From positions 124,001 through 188,000 of the forward strand of contig NZ_CP019333.1 in assembly GCF_002163875.1 (NCBI RefSeq): 64,000 bases of DNA, in the 5' to 3' direction. The notes beneath the pieces are model-generated. The model did no database searches and was not told the DNA's origin. It worked only from the letters and a program-made list of their open reading frames with translations. Source of the DNA: Gilvibacter sp. SZ-19 (GTDB taxonomy: Bacteria; Bacteroidota; Bacteroidia; Flavobacteriales; Flavobacteriaceae). The position numbers and the translations under genes were made by a program. This document shows positions 46,758 to 56,396 of this stretch, piece after piece. The first letter of the stretch is position 1. Each line of letters begins with the position of its first letter.

Positions 46758-47204
46758 ATGAAAAAATTCTACTACATATTATTATTGAGCTTTATGCTTA
46801 TAGGGTTTTCTGCGGATGCCCAACGGCAACGGCCAAACCCTGGGGAAATTGAGGCTCAAAAAACAGCTTTTATAACCAACAATCTGGACTTGACCCCAGA
46901 GCAGGCACAAAAGTTCTGGCCCATCTATAACGCCTCAGAGAAGCGTATGGAAAGCATCAGACGGCAGCAAAGAGAGGCGCTTATGAAAGTGCGTCTTAAC
47001 GGAGGTGCAGTTTCAGATTCCGAGGCCTGGGATCTAATAGAAAATCTAATGTCTTGGGAGCAAAGCATGCTGGACGAGCGCAAGAACCTGGTCGCGCAAC
47101 TCAAAGGAGTGGTAACTCCGCAGCAAATACTAAAGCTAAAACGAGCCGAAGAGGAATTCAAACGCAGACTCCTGCAAGCCATGCAAAGACGCAGAAAGAA
47201 TTAA
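46758..47204 (+). CDS. Spy/CpxP-like periplasmic protein
   Basis: The 148-residue protein has a signal peptide (MKKFYYILLLSFMLIGFSADAQ) and an all-helical mature part with LDLTPEQAQKFWPIYNASEKRMESIRRQQREALMKV, which resembles the LTxxQ motif of Spy/CpxP chaperones. The last 20 residues are basic (QAMQRRRKN). Such proteins hold misfolded envelope proteins. It is last in the sigma-factor operon and ends in a strong terminator, so it is probably the main output of this regulatory unit. Confidence 0.78.
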   Translation: MKKFYYILLLSFMLIGFSADAQRQRPNPGEIEAQKTAFITNNLDLTPEQAQKFWPIYNASEKRMESIRRQQREALMKVRLNGGAVSDSEAWDLIENLMSWEQSMLDERKNLVAQLKGVVTPQQILKLKRAEEEFKRRLLQAMQRRRKN

Positions 47205-47208
47205 GATG

Positions 47209-47237
47209 AGCGAGCCTTCGGGTTCGCTTTTTTATTT
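47209..47237 (+). terminator. Terminator after the Spy-like gene
   Basis: AGCGAGCC and GGTTCGCT form an eight-base stem with a TTCG tetraloop, followed by six T and TATTT. It overlaps the stop codon of the convergent BNR gene. Confidence 0.9.
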
Positions 47238-48278
47238 AAAGATGAGTTTATCTATCTTGCCATAACCGCTGGCAAAGGCTGTACTATCGTTAACAAATTG
47301 GATGTTGTAATAAGACTCCTTAGTTAGTTCTACCCAAGATTCGCCTCCATCATTAGAATAGGAAACTCCGGGAATTCCAACTGCCACTATCCCCTGCCCT
47401 TTGGTATTTGGCAAATAACGAACACAGGAACGATATCCCGGACCAGCCTGATCACTGATCAAGTTCCAAGTCTTGCCACCGTCTGTGGTGATCGCCTTAT
47501 TACCGCCATTGTCCTCTTTTGCGTCCCAATTTCCACCAAAGATGATTCCATTCTTGGCGTCTTGAAAGGCTACAGAGTAGATGCCCGTCATGGCCTGGCC
47601 TTCTATAATAGGGGTTTCGTAGACCTTCCAAGTTTGCCCGCGATCTGTAGTTTTGAAAACTCGGGCGCGTTTTCCTCCGGAGACCAACCAAGCCGAATTA
47701 CCAAAAACAGCAATATTGGAATTGCTAGCCGCGAACGCCGCTTCCCCTTCTTCTGTAGCCGGCAAACGATCACAAGGAACCTTGGTCCAACTATCACCGC
47801 CGTCTGTGGTTAGAATAACTGAAAGACAGCCATCTGTAGGGTCGCCCATAGCGATACCGTGCTGATCGTCCCAAAAAGCCATGGCGTCATAAAACACCTT
47901 AGGATGTGTCTCTGTATAAACATCTTCTATAAAGGTAGGATTGGTCCCCTCTACTCCAATTTTATACAAAACAGCCGGGTTGCCTATAGAAAGTACAAAA
48001 ACCGCATCCTTGGTTCTGGCAATGGATCTAAAGGCCAAAAGAGAATCCTGATAGCTCACACTGGCCAATTTTGGGATCTGCCCTTCTATCACACCTATCT
48101 TTCCATTATTGGCCGCAAACCAGACTGTAGAATCGTTCACGGCTGCGATGGCTCGTATACTAATACTATCTCTAAACACAGCAGTGGCCTCAATTTCGGT
48201 GAATTCAGGAGCAAGAGAATCAGTACAAGAATAAAGCCCCAAAACTAAGGAGCATGCAAACAACCAAGAGCGTAACAT
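47232..48278 (-). CDS. Ycf48/BNR-type beta-propeller lipoprotein
   Basis: The 348-residue protein has a lipoprotein signal (MLRSWLFACSLVLGLYSC) and a propeller of BNR repeats with the Asp-box pattern, e.g. ILTTDGGDSWTKV, KTTDRGQTWKVY, ITTDGGKTWNLI and YSNDGGESWVEL. Four to six blades are visible. Relatives are Ycf48-type assembly factors and sialidase-like proteins; sialidase active-site Arg residues are not evident. It converges on the Spy-like gene with a 27-base gap that holds the terminator. Confidence 0.85.
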   Translation of the reverse strand: MLRSWLFACSLVLGLYSCTDSLAPEFTEIEATAVFRDSISIRAIAAVNDSTVWFAANNGKIGVIEGQIPKLASVSYQDSLLAFRSIARTKDAVFVLSIGNPAVLYKIGVEGTNPTFIEDVYTETHPKVFYDAMAFWDDQHGIAMGDPTDGCLSVILTTDGGDSWTKVPCDRLPATEEGEAAFAASNSNIAVFGNSAWLVSGGKRARVFKTTDRGQTWKVYETPIIEGQAMTGIYSVAFQDAKNGIIFGGNWDAKEDNGGNKAITTDGGKTWNLISDQAGPGYRSCVRYLPNTKGQGIVAVGIPGVSYSNDGGESWVELTKESYYNIQFVNDSTAFASGYGKIDKLIFK

Positions 48279-48391
48279 AAGTGATTTAATTTGCCTACAA
48301 ATATAAAAGAAAGCAACGGCAAGAAGTATAATGATAATTTAGCCTTGGCTTTAGTTGGTTCTAAACAAATAAGGCTACTTTTGCAGCGATA

Positions 48392-49615
48392 ATGAATACA
48401 CCCATTCGATTCCATAGAAACCTGGTTTTTGCCACCTTAGACAGTTTGAAACTGATCTTTAACGAGCAAAAACAAGCCGATAAAGTCCTTAAGCAAACCC
48501 TTAAACGCGACAAGCGTTGGGGTGCCAGAGATAGAGGTTTTATCGCCGAAACTACATATGACATAGTACGCTGGCAAAGGCTCTACGCCAAAGCGGCCGA
48601 TGTAAAAGGACCTTATTCCAGAGAAGATCTCTTTAGGCTTTTCGCGGTTTGGGCTGTGCATAAAGGACACACTTTACCCAATTGGCCTCAATTTGAAGGG
48701 ACCCCGGTTAGACGCATCCGAGGAAAATTCGACGAACTCAAAAGCCAACGTGTTTACAGAGAGTCCATCCCGGACTGGCTAGATGCCATGGGCCTTGAAC
48801 AACTGGGCGGTAAATGGGAAAAGGAGATTCATGCCTTGAACGAGCAAGCGGAGGTAGTCCTTAGGGCGAACACCCTTAAGACCAATAAAACCAAACTTAA
48901 AGACGCCTTGGAAGATGCCGAGATACACACCAAGAGCAGCAAAGTTTGCCCGGATGCGCTCATCCTAGAAGAACGCACCAATGTATTTTCGTTACCTATT
49001 TTTAAAGAAGGATGGTTCGAGGTACAAGATATTTCATCGCAGCAAGTAGCTCCCTTATTGGACGTTAAACCCGGTATGCGTGTGGTAGACGCCTGCGCAG
49101 GGGCTGGAGGCAAGACCTTACACTTGGCAGCGCTCATGGAAAACAAAGGTCAGATCATCGCTACTGATATCTACGATTTTAAATTGGCCGAATGCAAGCG
49201 TCGTGCAAAACGAGCCGGAGCACACAATGTGGAAACCCGATTCATCGACTCGCCTAAGGTCATTAAAAAGCTCTACGGCACTGCAGATCGTGTACTTATA
49301 GATGCTCCCTGTAGTGGTTTAGGTGTTTTGAGACGTAATCCCGACAGCAAATGGAAACTCAGCCCGCAGTTTATGGAAGAGATCCAGGAACTACAAGCCG
49401 ATATTTTAGCCCGCTATTCACGCATGGTGAAAGACGGCGGTAAACTGGTCTATGCTACTTGTTCTATTTTACCTGCGGAGAATGGACTACAAGTAGAAAA
49501 ATTCCTGGCCTCAGAGGCAGGAGCTGCTTTCAAAAAAGAAGAAGAACGAACGCTATGGCCTAGTGAAACGGGATACGACGGTTTCTATATGTGCCTACTT
49601 ACCAAATCAAACTAA
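48392..49615 (+). CDS. RsmB/NSUN-type RNA cytosine-5 methyltransferase
   Basis: The 407-residue enzyme has an N-terminal helical domain of the NusB-like type and the Rossmann SAM domain with DACAGAGGKTLHLAALM, DAPCSGLGVLRRNPDSKW (motif IV, Cys) and YATCSILPAENG (motif VI, Cys). The Cys pair is the catalytic set of rRNA/tRNA m5C methyltransferases. The target could be 16S rRNA C967 (RsmB) or another cytosine. It ends one base before the endonuclease gene. Confidence 0.92.
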   Translation: MNTPIRFHRNLVFATLDSLKLIFNEQKQADKVLKQTLKRDKRWGARDRGFIAETTYDIVRWQRLYAKAADVKGPYSREDLFRLFAVWAVHKGHTLPNWPQFEGTPVRRIRGKFDELKSQRVYRESIPDWLDAMGLEQLGGKWEKEIHALNEQAEVVLRANTLKTNKTKLKDALEDAEIHTKSSKVCPDALILEERTNVFSLPIFKEGWFEVQDISSQQVAPLLDVKPGMRVVDACAGAGGKTLHLAALMENKGQIIATDIYDFKLAECKRRAKRAGAHNVETRFIDSPKVIKKLYGTADRVLIDAPCSGLGVLRRNPDSKWKLSPQFMEEIQELQADILARYSRMVKDGGKLVYATCSILPAENGLQVEKFLASEAGAAFKKEEERTLWPSETGYDGFYMCLLTKSN

Positions 49616-49616
49616 A

Positions 49617-50657
49617 ATGAAGTTTTACTTAAGCCTATTATTTCTTAGCCTTACTCAACTTGTTCTTGGACAACAACCGTATTATGACGATGTCAATCTC
49701 ACCCTGACAGGAGAGGCACTCTACACGGAATTGCAAACTAAGATAAGTAATGCCAGTAGCACTTTCGATTATGCAGATGCAAGAGATGCACTACTGTTCA
49801 CAGACGAAAATCCTTCGAATAGCAGCCAGGTCTTACTGATCTACGGTTATAACGATAGTGACGGAAGCTGTACTACAGACAGAACCCGTTCCAAGAGCCT
49901 GTTCGGGGGCATGGAGTGTGAATATAACAGAGAACACGTATTTGCTCGATCTAATGCAGACCCAACCATGGGATCTGTTGATAATTCCACAACTGGGATC
50001 GGTGCTGATCCACATAATCTACGCGCCTCAGATCAGCAAATGAATAACAACAAAGGCAATCGCAGGTTCGGAGATAGTAGCGGAAACGCTGGTGTTATTG
50101 GCGGAGGTAACTGGTATCCTGGTGATGAGTGGAAAGGTGATGTTGCCCGTATGATGATGTATATGTATACCCGTTACGGAGATCGTTGTTTGCCAGCGCT
50201 GATGGGAACTGGTCCAACGCAAGGCAGCACAGATATGTTGCAACTCTTTTTACAGTGGAATGTGGAAGATCCGGTAAGTTTTTATGAAGATCAGCGCAAC
50301 GATTATCTAGAAACAGCCTACGGAAACAGAAATCCATTTATAGACAACCCGGTGCTGGCTACCATAATTTGGGGTGGTGATACTGCAGAAGACCGTTGGG
50401 GCCTCTTGGCTACAGCTACTTTTACTGCGGATGCCTTTGCGCTCTACCCTAACCCAAACACTAGCGGACAACTCAACATCAGCACAAGTTTAGATATAGA
50501 TAGTGTTAAGATCTACAGCGTAACCGGTCAATTACTGCTAGAAGCACATCAATTTCAAGGAGAAATACTGGATGTTTCTAAGCTGAGTTCTGGACTATAT
50601 TTGGTACAGATCACCGAAGCCGAAAAACAGTTAGTAAAACGGTTAATTATTCGCTAA
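49617..50657 (+). CDS. T9SS-secreted endonuclease I
   Basis: The ATG at 49617 opens a signal peptide (MKFYLSLLFLSLTQLVLGQ). The endonuclease_1 (EndA/Vvn) domain, about 25-255, has YNREHVFARS (catalytic His), GADPHNLRASDQQMNNNKGNRRF and GDEWKGDVARMMMYMYTRYGDRC. A type A T9SS sorting domain occupies the end (ALYPNPNTSGQLNIS to KQLVKRLIIR). It degrades DNA outside the cell, for phosphate or nucleoside uptake. The family's usual disulphides are partly visible (MECE, DRC). Confidence 0.93.
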   Translation: MKFYLSLLFLSLTQLVLGQQPYYDDVNLTLTGEALYTELQTKISNASSTFDYADARDALLFTDENPSNSSQVLLIYGYNDSDGSCTTDRTRSKSLFGGMECEYNREHVFARSNADPTMGSVDNSTTGIGADPHNLRASDQQMNNNKGNRRFGDSSGNAGVIGGGNWYPGDEWKGDVARMMMYMYTRYGDRCLPALMGTGPTQGSTDMLQLFLQWNVEDPVSFYEDQRNDYLETAYGNRNPFIDNPVLATIIWGGDTAEDRWGLLATATFTADAFALYPNPNTSGQLNISTSLDIDSVKIYSVTGQLLLEAHQFQGEILDVSKLSSGLYLVQITEAEKQLVKRLIIR

Positions 50658-50698
50658 ATCTTCTTGATTTAGAGGGGAAAAATTTTCTGGAATTGACG

Positions 50699-50706
50699 TA
50701 CCTTTG
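50699..50706 (+). promoter_or_regulatory. -7 box upstream of purL
   Basis: TACCTTTG matches TAnnTTTG exactly, 31 bases before the purL ATG. A TTG at the expected -33 distance is not seen. Confidence 0.55.
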
Positions 50707-50737
50707 CATTGCAATTGTACGTTAATCCGGCCGTATT

Positions 50738-53700
50738 ATGATTCATTTTTTTGGCGATGCTACCACCGTTTTCGCCGTCCAAGCTACTTCTGACTTTCAA
50801 GAATCTGACCTGCAAAAATTAACCTGGCTTTTTGGCAACCGATCACCGATCGAGGGCAAATCTGTTTCTGGAATTTTTATTGGTCCTAGAGCAGCCATGG
50901 TGAGTCCGTGGAGTACCAACGCTGTAGAGATCACCCAAAACATGGGTATTAGCGGAATCATTCGTATTGAACAATACGAGGCAGTTAGTGCAGATTACGC
51001 AGACTTTGACCCTATGCTAAGCCAAAAGTTCAACGGTCTAAACCAAGAGTTATTCACCATTGATATTGCGCCGGAACCAATAAAGAACATAACCGACATT
51101 GCAGGCTTTAATGCCAGTGAGGGCTTGGCCTTGAGCGATGACGAGATTGAATATTTGGAGCAACTGGCCGAACGCTTAGGCAGACCTCTTACAGATAGTG
51201 AGGTATTTGGTTTTTCTCAAGTAAACAGTGAACACTGTCGCCACAAGATCTTTAACGGGACCTTCGTTATCGACGGAGAAGAGCAAGACAGCAGTCTCTT
51301 TAAACTGATCAAGAAGACCTCAGAAACACATCCCAACAAAATTGTATCGGCCTACAAAGACAATGTGGCTTTTATAGAAGGGCCGGAAGTAACGCAGTTC
51401 GCACCAGAGCGTCCGGAAGTTCCTTCCTACTACCAACAAGAAGATTTTGAATCTGTGATCTCTCTTAAAGCAGAGACACACAACTTTCCAACTACTGTAG
51501 AACCTTTTAACGGTGCAGCTACAGGTAGCGGTGGAGAGATCCGCGACCGTTTGGCGGGAGGACAAGGTTCTTTACCTCTGGCCGGGACCGCTGTATACAT
51601 GACAGCTTATTCTCGTCTGAATGAAACTCGTCCCTGGGAACAAAAAATAGACGCCAGAGAATGGCTTTACCAAACTCCACTAGATATTCTTATAAAAGCG
51701 TCCAACGGAGCTTCGGACTTTGGAAACAAATTTGGACAACCACTTATTTCTGGCTCGGTCTTAACTTTTGAACACGAAGAAGACGCCAAGGTCTTAGGAT
51801 TTGACAAGGTGATCATGCTTGCCGGAGGTATTGGTTATGGCAAAAGATCTCAAGCCATTAAGGCAGCACCGGCTAAAGACGATGAGATCGTTATACTTGG
51901 TGGAGAGAATTACCGCATTGGAATGGGTGGTGCCGCGGTTTCTTCTGCAGATACAGGAGCTTTTAGCAGCGGAATAGAACTCAATGCTATTCAACGCTCT
52001 AACCCTGAGATGCAAAAGCGAGCGGCAAATGCCATTCGCGGTATGATAGAAAGTAAGAACAACCCTATAGTCTCTATTCACGATCACGGTGCCGGAGGGC
52101 ACTTGAACTGTCTTTCTGAACTGGTTGAAGAAACGGGAGGTCATATCGACTTGGATGCCTTGCCTGTTGGCGACCCTACCCTATCGGCCAAAGAACTTAT
52201 TGGGAACGAGTCTCAAGAACGTATGGGCTTGGTCATTGGCAGTGAAGACGCTGAGATCTTAAAGCAGGTAGCAGACCGTGAGCGTTCTCCTATGTACAAG
52301 GTAGGAAAGGTAACAGATGACCATCGCTTTAAATTCGAAGGGAGCAAATCCGGAGAAAAACCAATGGATTTCATGTTGAGTGATATGTTTGGCAGCTCGC
52401 CAAAAACTATCATGGAGGACCAGCGAATTGCCCAAGATTTTGAAGCAATCAAGTACGACCCGGCCGCCCTTAAACAATATGTCTTTGAATTGATGCGCCT
52501 GGAGGCGGTAGCTTGTAAAGATTGGTTGACCAACAAAGTGGACCGTTGTGTAAGCGGACGTGTTGCCAAGCAACAATGTGCCGGCCCACTGCAACTGCCT
52601 TTGAATAATTGTGGCGTAATGGCCTTAGATTACAAAGGCAAGGAAGGCGTGGCAACAGCCATAGGACATTCCCCAGTTAGCGGTTTGCTCGATCCGGCTG
52701 CAGGTAGTCGTAATGCAATTACAGAATCTCTTACCAACATACTTTGGGCACCTATTAAGGATGGCTTGAGTGGGGTTTCACTCTCCGCCAACTGGATGTG
52801 GCCCTGTAACAATCCGGGGGAAGATGCACGCTTGTATGAAGCCGTAAAAGCGGTATCAGATTTTGCCATCGAATTAGGGATCAACGTGCCTACGGGTAAG
52901 GATTCCCTTTCCATGAAACAGAAATACAAAGACCGCGAAGTCTTGTCACCAGGAACAGTGATCATTTCTGCTGCTGGTCATTGTGACGATATTACTAAAG
53001 TGGTGGAGCCTGTCTTGCAGAAAAATGCAGGAAGCGTCTACTATATTGATTTTTCCAAAACTGCGGCTGCCTTAGGCGGTTCCTCCTTTGCGCAGACGCG
53101 TTCTGCCTTAGGAAAGACTCCAGCTGATGTCTCTGATGCCAGTTATGTAAAAACAGCTTTCAATACCCTACAAGAACTTATCAGAGCGAATCAGATAGCA
53201 GCTGGGCACGATATTGGCTCCGGAGGGCTTATAACTACGCTGGCAGAAATGTGTTTTGCCGATCGTGACTTAGGAGCAACCCTGGACCTAAGCAGTTTGA
53301 ACGCTGCTGATTTTGCCACAGCCTTATTTGCAGAGAACTGTGGTGTGGTCATTCAAGCGGTACAAGACAATACTGTTGAAAATGCCTTGAATGCTGCTGG
53401 AGTTTCCTTTGTAAATCTTGGATCGGCTAATCAAACCACTACACTAGCTTTAAATTTCAAAGGTGATTCTTTGAGTTTTGACATTGATGAACTGCGCGAC
53501 GCATGGTACGAGACCTCTTATTTGCTAGACAGACAACAAAGTGGTGCCGAAAATGCCAAAGCGCGTTTTGATAACTACAAGAAGCAACCCTTGCGCTTTG
53601 AGTTCCCTGCGGAGTTTACCGGAGCGCTTCCGGAGATCGATCCGGCGAAGCCTCGTATCAAAGCAGCCATAATCAGAGAAAAAGGTTCTAACAGTGAGCG

Positions 53701-54409
53701 CGAAATGGCCAATGCTATGTATTTGGCTGGTTTTGACGTTAAAGACGTTCATATGACAGACCTGATCAGCGGACGCGAAACCTTAGAAGATATTCAATTC
53801 ATCGGTGCTGTGGGAGGATTCTCCAACAGTGATGTACTTGGTTCTGCCAAAGGTTGGGCCGGAGCCTTCTTGTACAATGAAAAGGCCAAATCTGCACTCG
53901 ATAACTTCTTTGCCCGCAAAGACACCCTATCGTTAGGCGTTTGTAACGGCTGTCAGTTGTTTGTCGAGTTGGGAGTGATTAATCCGGATCACGACGAAAA
54001 ACCAAAAATGCTTCATAACGAGACCGGAAAATTCGAATGCAGTTTTACTTCAGTGACCATTCAAGAGAATCCGTCGGTAATGCTTGCCGGACTGGCCGGG
54101 AGCACGCTGGGGATCTGGGCTGCACACGGCGAAGGAAAGTTCTCTTTACCCAAAGCAGAATCTGCCTATAATATTGTAGCCAAATACGGTTACGAAGGCT
54201 TGCCTGCAAACCCGAACGGTTCCGACTACAACACAGCTATGATGTGCGACGACAGCGGTCGTCACTTGGTCATGATGCCACACTTGGAACGTTCTACTTT
54301 TCCTTGGAATTGGGGTCATTACCCCGCAGATCGCGACGACAAAGTAACACCTTGGTTACAGGCCTTTGTCAATGCTCGCAAGTGGTTAGAAGAAAATATG
54401 GAGGGCTAA
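50738..54409 (+). CDS. purL: Phosphoribosylformylglycinamidine synthase (single-chain)
   Basis: The 1223-residue enzyme joins FGAM synthetase and glutaminase in one chain. Visible are the PurS-like N-terminus, FSQVNSEHCRHKIFNG (catalytic His), LKAETHNFPTTVEPFNGAATGSGGEIRDR (ATP site), the second synthetase half with VPTGKDSLSMKQKYKD, and the class I amidotransferase with GVCNGCQLFVELG (Cys) and MPHLERSTFPWNW (His and Glu). It converts FGAR, glutamine and ATP to FGAM in purine synthesis. It is monocistronic. Confidence 0.97.
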   Translation: MIHFFGDATTVFAVQATSDFQESDLQKLTWLFGNRSPIEGKSVSGIFIGPRAAMVSPWSTNAVEITQNMGISGIIRIEQYEAVSADYADFDPMLSQKFNGLNQELFTIDIAPEPIKNITDIAGFNASEGLALSDDEIEYLEQLAERLGRPLTDSEVFGFSQVNSEHCRHKIFNGTFVIDGEEQDSSLFKLIKKTSETHPNKIVSAYKDNVAFIEGPEVTQFAPERPEVPSYYQQEDFESVISLKAETHNFPTTVEPFNGAATGSGGEIRDRLAGGQGSLPLAGTAVYMTAYSRLNETRPWEQKIDAREWLYQTPLDILIKASNGASDFGNKFGQPLISGSVLTFEHEEDAKVLGFDKVIMLAGGIGYGKRSQAIKAAPAKDDEIVILGGENYRIGMGGAAVSSADTGAFSSGIELNAIQRSNPEMQKRAANAIRGMIESKNNPIVSIHDHGAGGHLNCLSELVEETGGHIDLDALPVGDPTLSAKELIGNESQERMGLVIGSEDAEILKQVADRERSPMYKVGKVTDDHRFKFEGSKSGEKPMDFMLSDMFGSSPKTIMEDQRIAQDFEAIKYDPAALKQYVFELMRLEAVACKDWLTNKVDRCVSGRVAKQQCAGPLQLPLNNCGVMALDYKGKEGVATAIGHSPVSGLLDPAAGSRNAITESLTNILWAPIKDGLSGVSLSANWMWPCNNPGEDARLYEAVKAVSDFAIELGINVPTGKDSLSMKQKYKDREVLSPGTVIISAAGHCDDITKVVEPVLQKNAGSVYYIDFSKTAAALGGSSFAQTRSALGKTPADVSDASYVKTAFNTLQELIRANQIAAGHDIGSGGLITTLAEMCFADRDLGATLDLSSLNAADFATALFAENCGVVIQAVQDNTVENALNAAGVSFVNLGSANQTTTLALNFKGDSLSFDIDELRDAWYETSYLLDRQQSGAENAKARFDNYKKQPLRFEFPAEFTGALPEIDPAKPRIKAAIIREKGSNSEREMANAMYLAGFDVKDVHMTDLISGRETLEDIQFIGAVGGFSNSDVLGSAKGWAGAFLYNEKAKSALDNFFARKDTLSLGVCNGCQLFVELGVINPDHDEKPKMLHNETGKFECSFTSVTIQENPSVMLAGLAGSTLGIWAAHGEGKFSLPKAESAYNIVAKYGYEGLPANPNGSDYNTAMMCDDSGRHLVMMPHLERSTFPWNWGHYPADRDDKVTPWLQAFVNARKWLEENMEG

Positions 54410-54527
54410 TTCCCTAGTTTTTAGGAGATCGTCAATTAAGACATAGAAGCTAATACCTCATTTATACGATTGACAAAAAATGGGTGTATTTTTTCGTATT
54501 TTGCAAAAAATCTAGCAGAATCGAACT

Positions 54528-56303
54528 ATGACAGAAATTAAACGACTTTTTGACTTCCCCTATTATCAATTAGAAAACCTGCCGCGTGAGGATGCGCTAG
54601 TAACCAAATACGCAGGCACCTGGACTAAGACATCTACTCAAGAATACATAGATAAAGCCAATGCTATTAGCCGAGGCTTGTTGCGCTTGGGCGTGGACAC
54701 CGGCGATAAAGTAGCCTTGATCTCCATGACCAACCGCACCGAATGGAATATCTGCGATATCGGAATATTGCAGCTTGGAGCACAAGACGTACCGATCTAT
54801 CCAACCATTTCTGAAGATGATTACGCTTATGTCTTAAATCACAGTGAATCCAAGTACTGTTTTGTTTCTTGTCAAGAGGTCTTAGATAAGATCAACAAGA
54901 TCAAAGATCAGGTTCCTACACTACAAGGTGTATATTCTTTTGACAGCATTGATGGCTGCGACAATTGGACGAAGGTTTTGGAGCTCGGAGCAGACGACTC
55001 CAACCAAAACGAAGTTCAAAAACGTATGGACACTGTTAAAGAATCTGACCTGGCCACCTTAATATATACTTCTGGTACCACAGGAAGACCTAAAGGAGTT
55101 ATGCTAAGTCACAGCAACATAGTGAGCAATGCCATTAACAGTGCAACACGACTACCTATAGTCGAAGGATCTGCCAAAGCGTTGAGCTTTTTACCGGTCT
55201 GCCATATTTACGAACGCATGCTGATGTATATGTACCAATATACAGGTACAGGGATCTACTTTGCAGAATCCTTAGAAACCATCAGCGACAACTTAAAAGA
55301 AGTTAAGCCGCAAGTAATGACTGCGGTTCCTCGACTGCTAGAAAAAGTATACGACAAGATCATCGCCAAAGGAACAGACCTGACCGGGATCAAAAAGAAA
55401 TTATTCTTCTGGGCAGTTTCTTTAGGACTTAAATGGAAACCTTACGGACAAAATGGTGGACTCTATGAATTTAAACTCAAGATCGCCAGAAAATTGATCT
55501 TTAGTAAATGGCAAGAAGCTTTAGGAGGAAACCTCCAGGCGATCGCCTCTGGTTCTGCTGCTCTACAGCCGCGTTTGGCGCGTGTATTCAACGCCGCGGG
55601 TTGCCCTGTTTTTGAAGGATATGGTCTAACAGAGACCTCTCCGGTAGTATCAGTAAACGATATGCGCAATGGTGGACTCAGAATCGGAACGGTTGGGAAA
55701 ATGCTTCCAGATACCGAAGTGAAGATCGCAGAAGATGGAGAGATCTTGGTAAAAGGCCCTCAGGTAATGATGGGGTATTACAAGGATCCGGAGAAAACTG
55801 CAGAAGTATTAAAAGATGGGTATTTCCACACTGGAGATATTGGAGAGATAGATGCGGATGGATTCCTAAAGATCACCGATCGAAAGAAAGAGATGTTCAA
55901 AACTTCGGGCGGAAAATACATAGCTCCGCAGCTTATTGAAAACGTGATGAAGCAGTCGCGTTTTATTGAGCAGATCATGGTTATTGGAGATGGTGAGAAA
56001 ATGCCAGCGGCATTGATCCAACCCAACTTTGAGTTTATTGCAGACTGGAACGAGCGCAAAGAAAAAGGCCTACCGTCTGACCCCGCTGCCTTGATCCAAG
56101 AAGAAAAACTGATCAAACGTATTCAGAAAGAGATCGATAAATACAACGAGCGTTTTGGGAAGTGGGAAATGATCAAAAAATTCGAATTGACCCCAGACGT
56201 TTGGAGTATCGAAGACGGTCACCTCACTCCTACTATGAAAATGCGTCGCAAGATCATCAAAGAGAAATACATGGATCTGTACAACAAGATCTACGGACAT
56301 TAA
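54528..56303 (+). CDS. Long-chain-fatty-acid-CoA ligase (AMP-forming)
   Basis: The 591-residue enzyme has the adenylate-forming motifs: TLIYTSGTTGRPKGVMLSH (P-loop, about 178-196), EGYGLTETSPVVSVN, YFHTGDIGEIDADGFLKITDRKKE and a lysine-bearing C-terminal end HLTPTMKMRRKIIKEKY. It has the 'linker' FxxGYxxTE form of long-chain ligases such as FadD15/ACSBG. It activates fatty acids for the beta-oxidation operon that follows, but a terminator and a separate promoter lie between them. Confidence 0.93.
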   Translation: MTEIKRLFDFPYYQLENLPREDALVTKYAGTWTKTSTQEYIDKANAISRGLLRLGVDTGDKVALISMTNRTEWNICDIGILQLGAQDVPIYPTISEDDYAYVLNHSESKYCFVSCQEVLDKINKIKDQVPTLQGVYSFDSIDGCDNWTKVLELGADDSNQNEVQKRMDTVKESDLATLIYTSGTTGRPKGVMLSHSNIVSNAINSATRLPIVEGSAKALSFLPVCHIYERMLMYMYQYTGTGIYFAESLETISDNLKEVKPQVMTAVPRLLEKVYDKIIAKGTDLTGIKKKLFFWAVSLGLKWKPYGQNGGLYEFKLKIARKLIFSKWQEALGGNLQAIASGSAALQPRLARVFNAAGCPVFEGYGLTETSPVVSVNDMRNGGLRIGTVGKMLPDTEVKIAEDGEILVKGPQVMMGYYKDPEKTAEVLKDGYFHTGDIGEIDADGFLKITDRKKEMFKTSGGKYIAPQLIENVMKQSRFIEQIMVIGDGEKMPAALIQPNFEFIADWNERKEKGLPSDPAALIQEEKLIKRIQKEIDKYNERFGKWEMIKKFELTPDVWSIEDGHLTPTMKMRRKIIKEKYMDLYNKIYGH

Positions 56304-56308
56304 AAAAG

Positions 56309-56336
56309 AGCGCTCCCTAAACGGGAGCACTTTTTT
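56309..56336 (+). terminator. Terminator after the acyl-CoA ligase gene
   Basis: AGCGCTCCC and GGGAGCACT pair around TAAAC (seven or eight base pairs, with one G-A mismatch), followed by a T6 run. Confidence 0.85.
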
Positions 56337-56341
56337 ATTTA

Positions 56342-56363
56342 TTTATTATGCGTGCATAATAAA
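56342..56363 (+). promoter_or_regulatory. Perfect palindromic operator of the MarR-controlled operon
   Basis: Left arm TTTATTATGC (56342-56351) and right arm GCATAATAAA (56354-56363) are perfect complements around a two-base centre. It covers the -33 region and ends six bases before the -7 box, which is the usual place for a MarR-family autorepressor. Confidence 0.8.
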
Positions 56364-56369
56364 TTTATG

Positions 56370-56377
56370 TATCTTTG
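56370..56377 (+). promoter_or_regulatory. -7 box of the MarR/beta-oxidation operon
   Basis: TATCTTTG matches TAnnTTTG exactly. Transcription would begin near 56384, 13 bases before the marR ATG. A second palindrome, GAGTTAACTC (56381-56390), lies at the start site. Confidence 0.75.
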
Positions 56378-56396
56378 GAGGAGTTAACTCTCCACT

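Noticed and set aside
50028-50337. Minus-strand open frames inside the endonuclease gene
   Set aside because: They are shadows of a well-supported gene with all motifs and no independent start context.
54410-54527. GTCAAT/ATTGAC arms between purL and the acyl-CoA ligase gene
   Set aside because: The arms are short and about 40 bases apart, with no T-run; chance pairing in A/T-rich DNA is likely.
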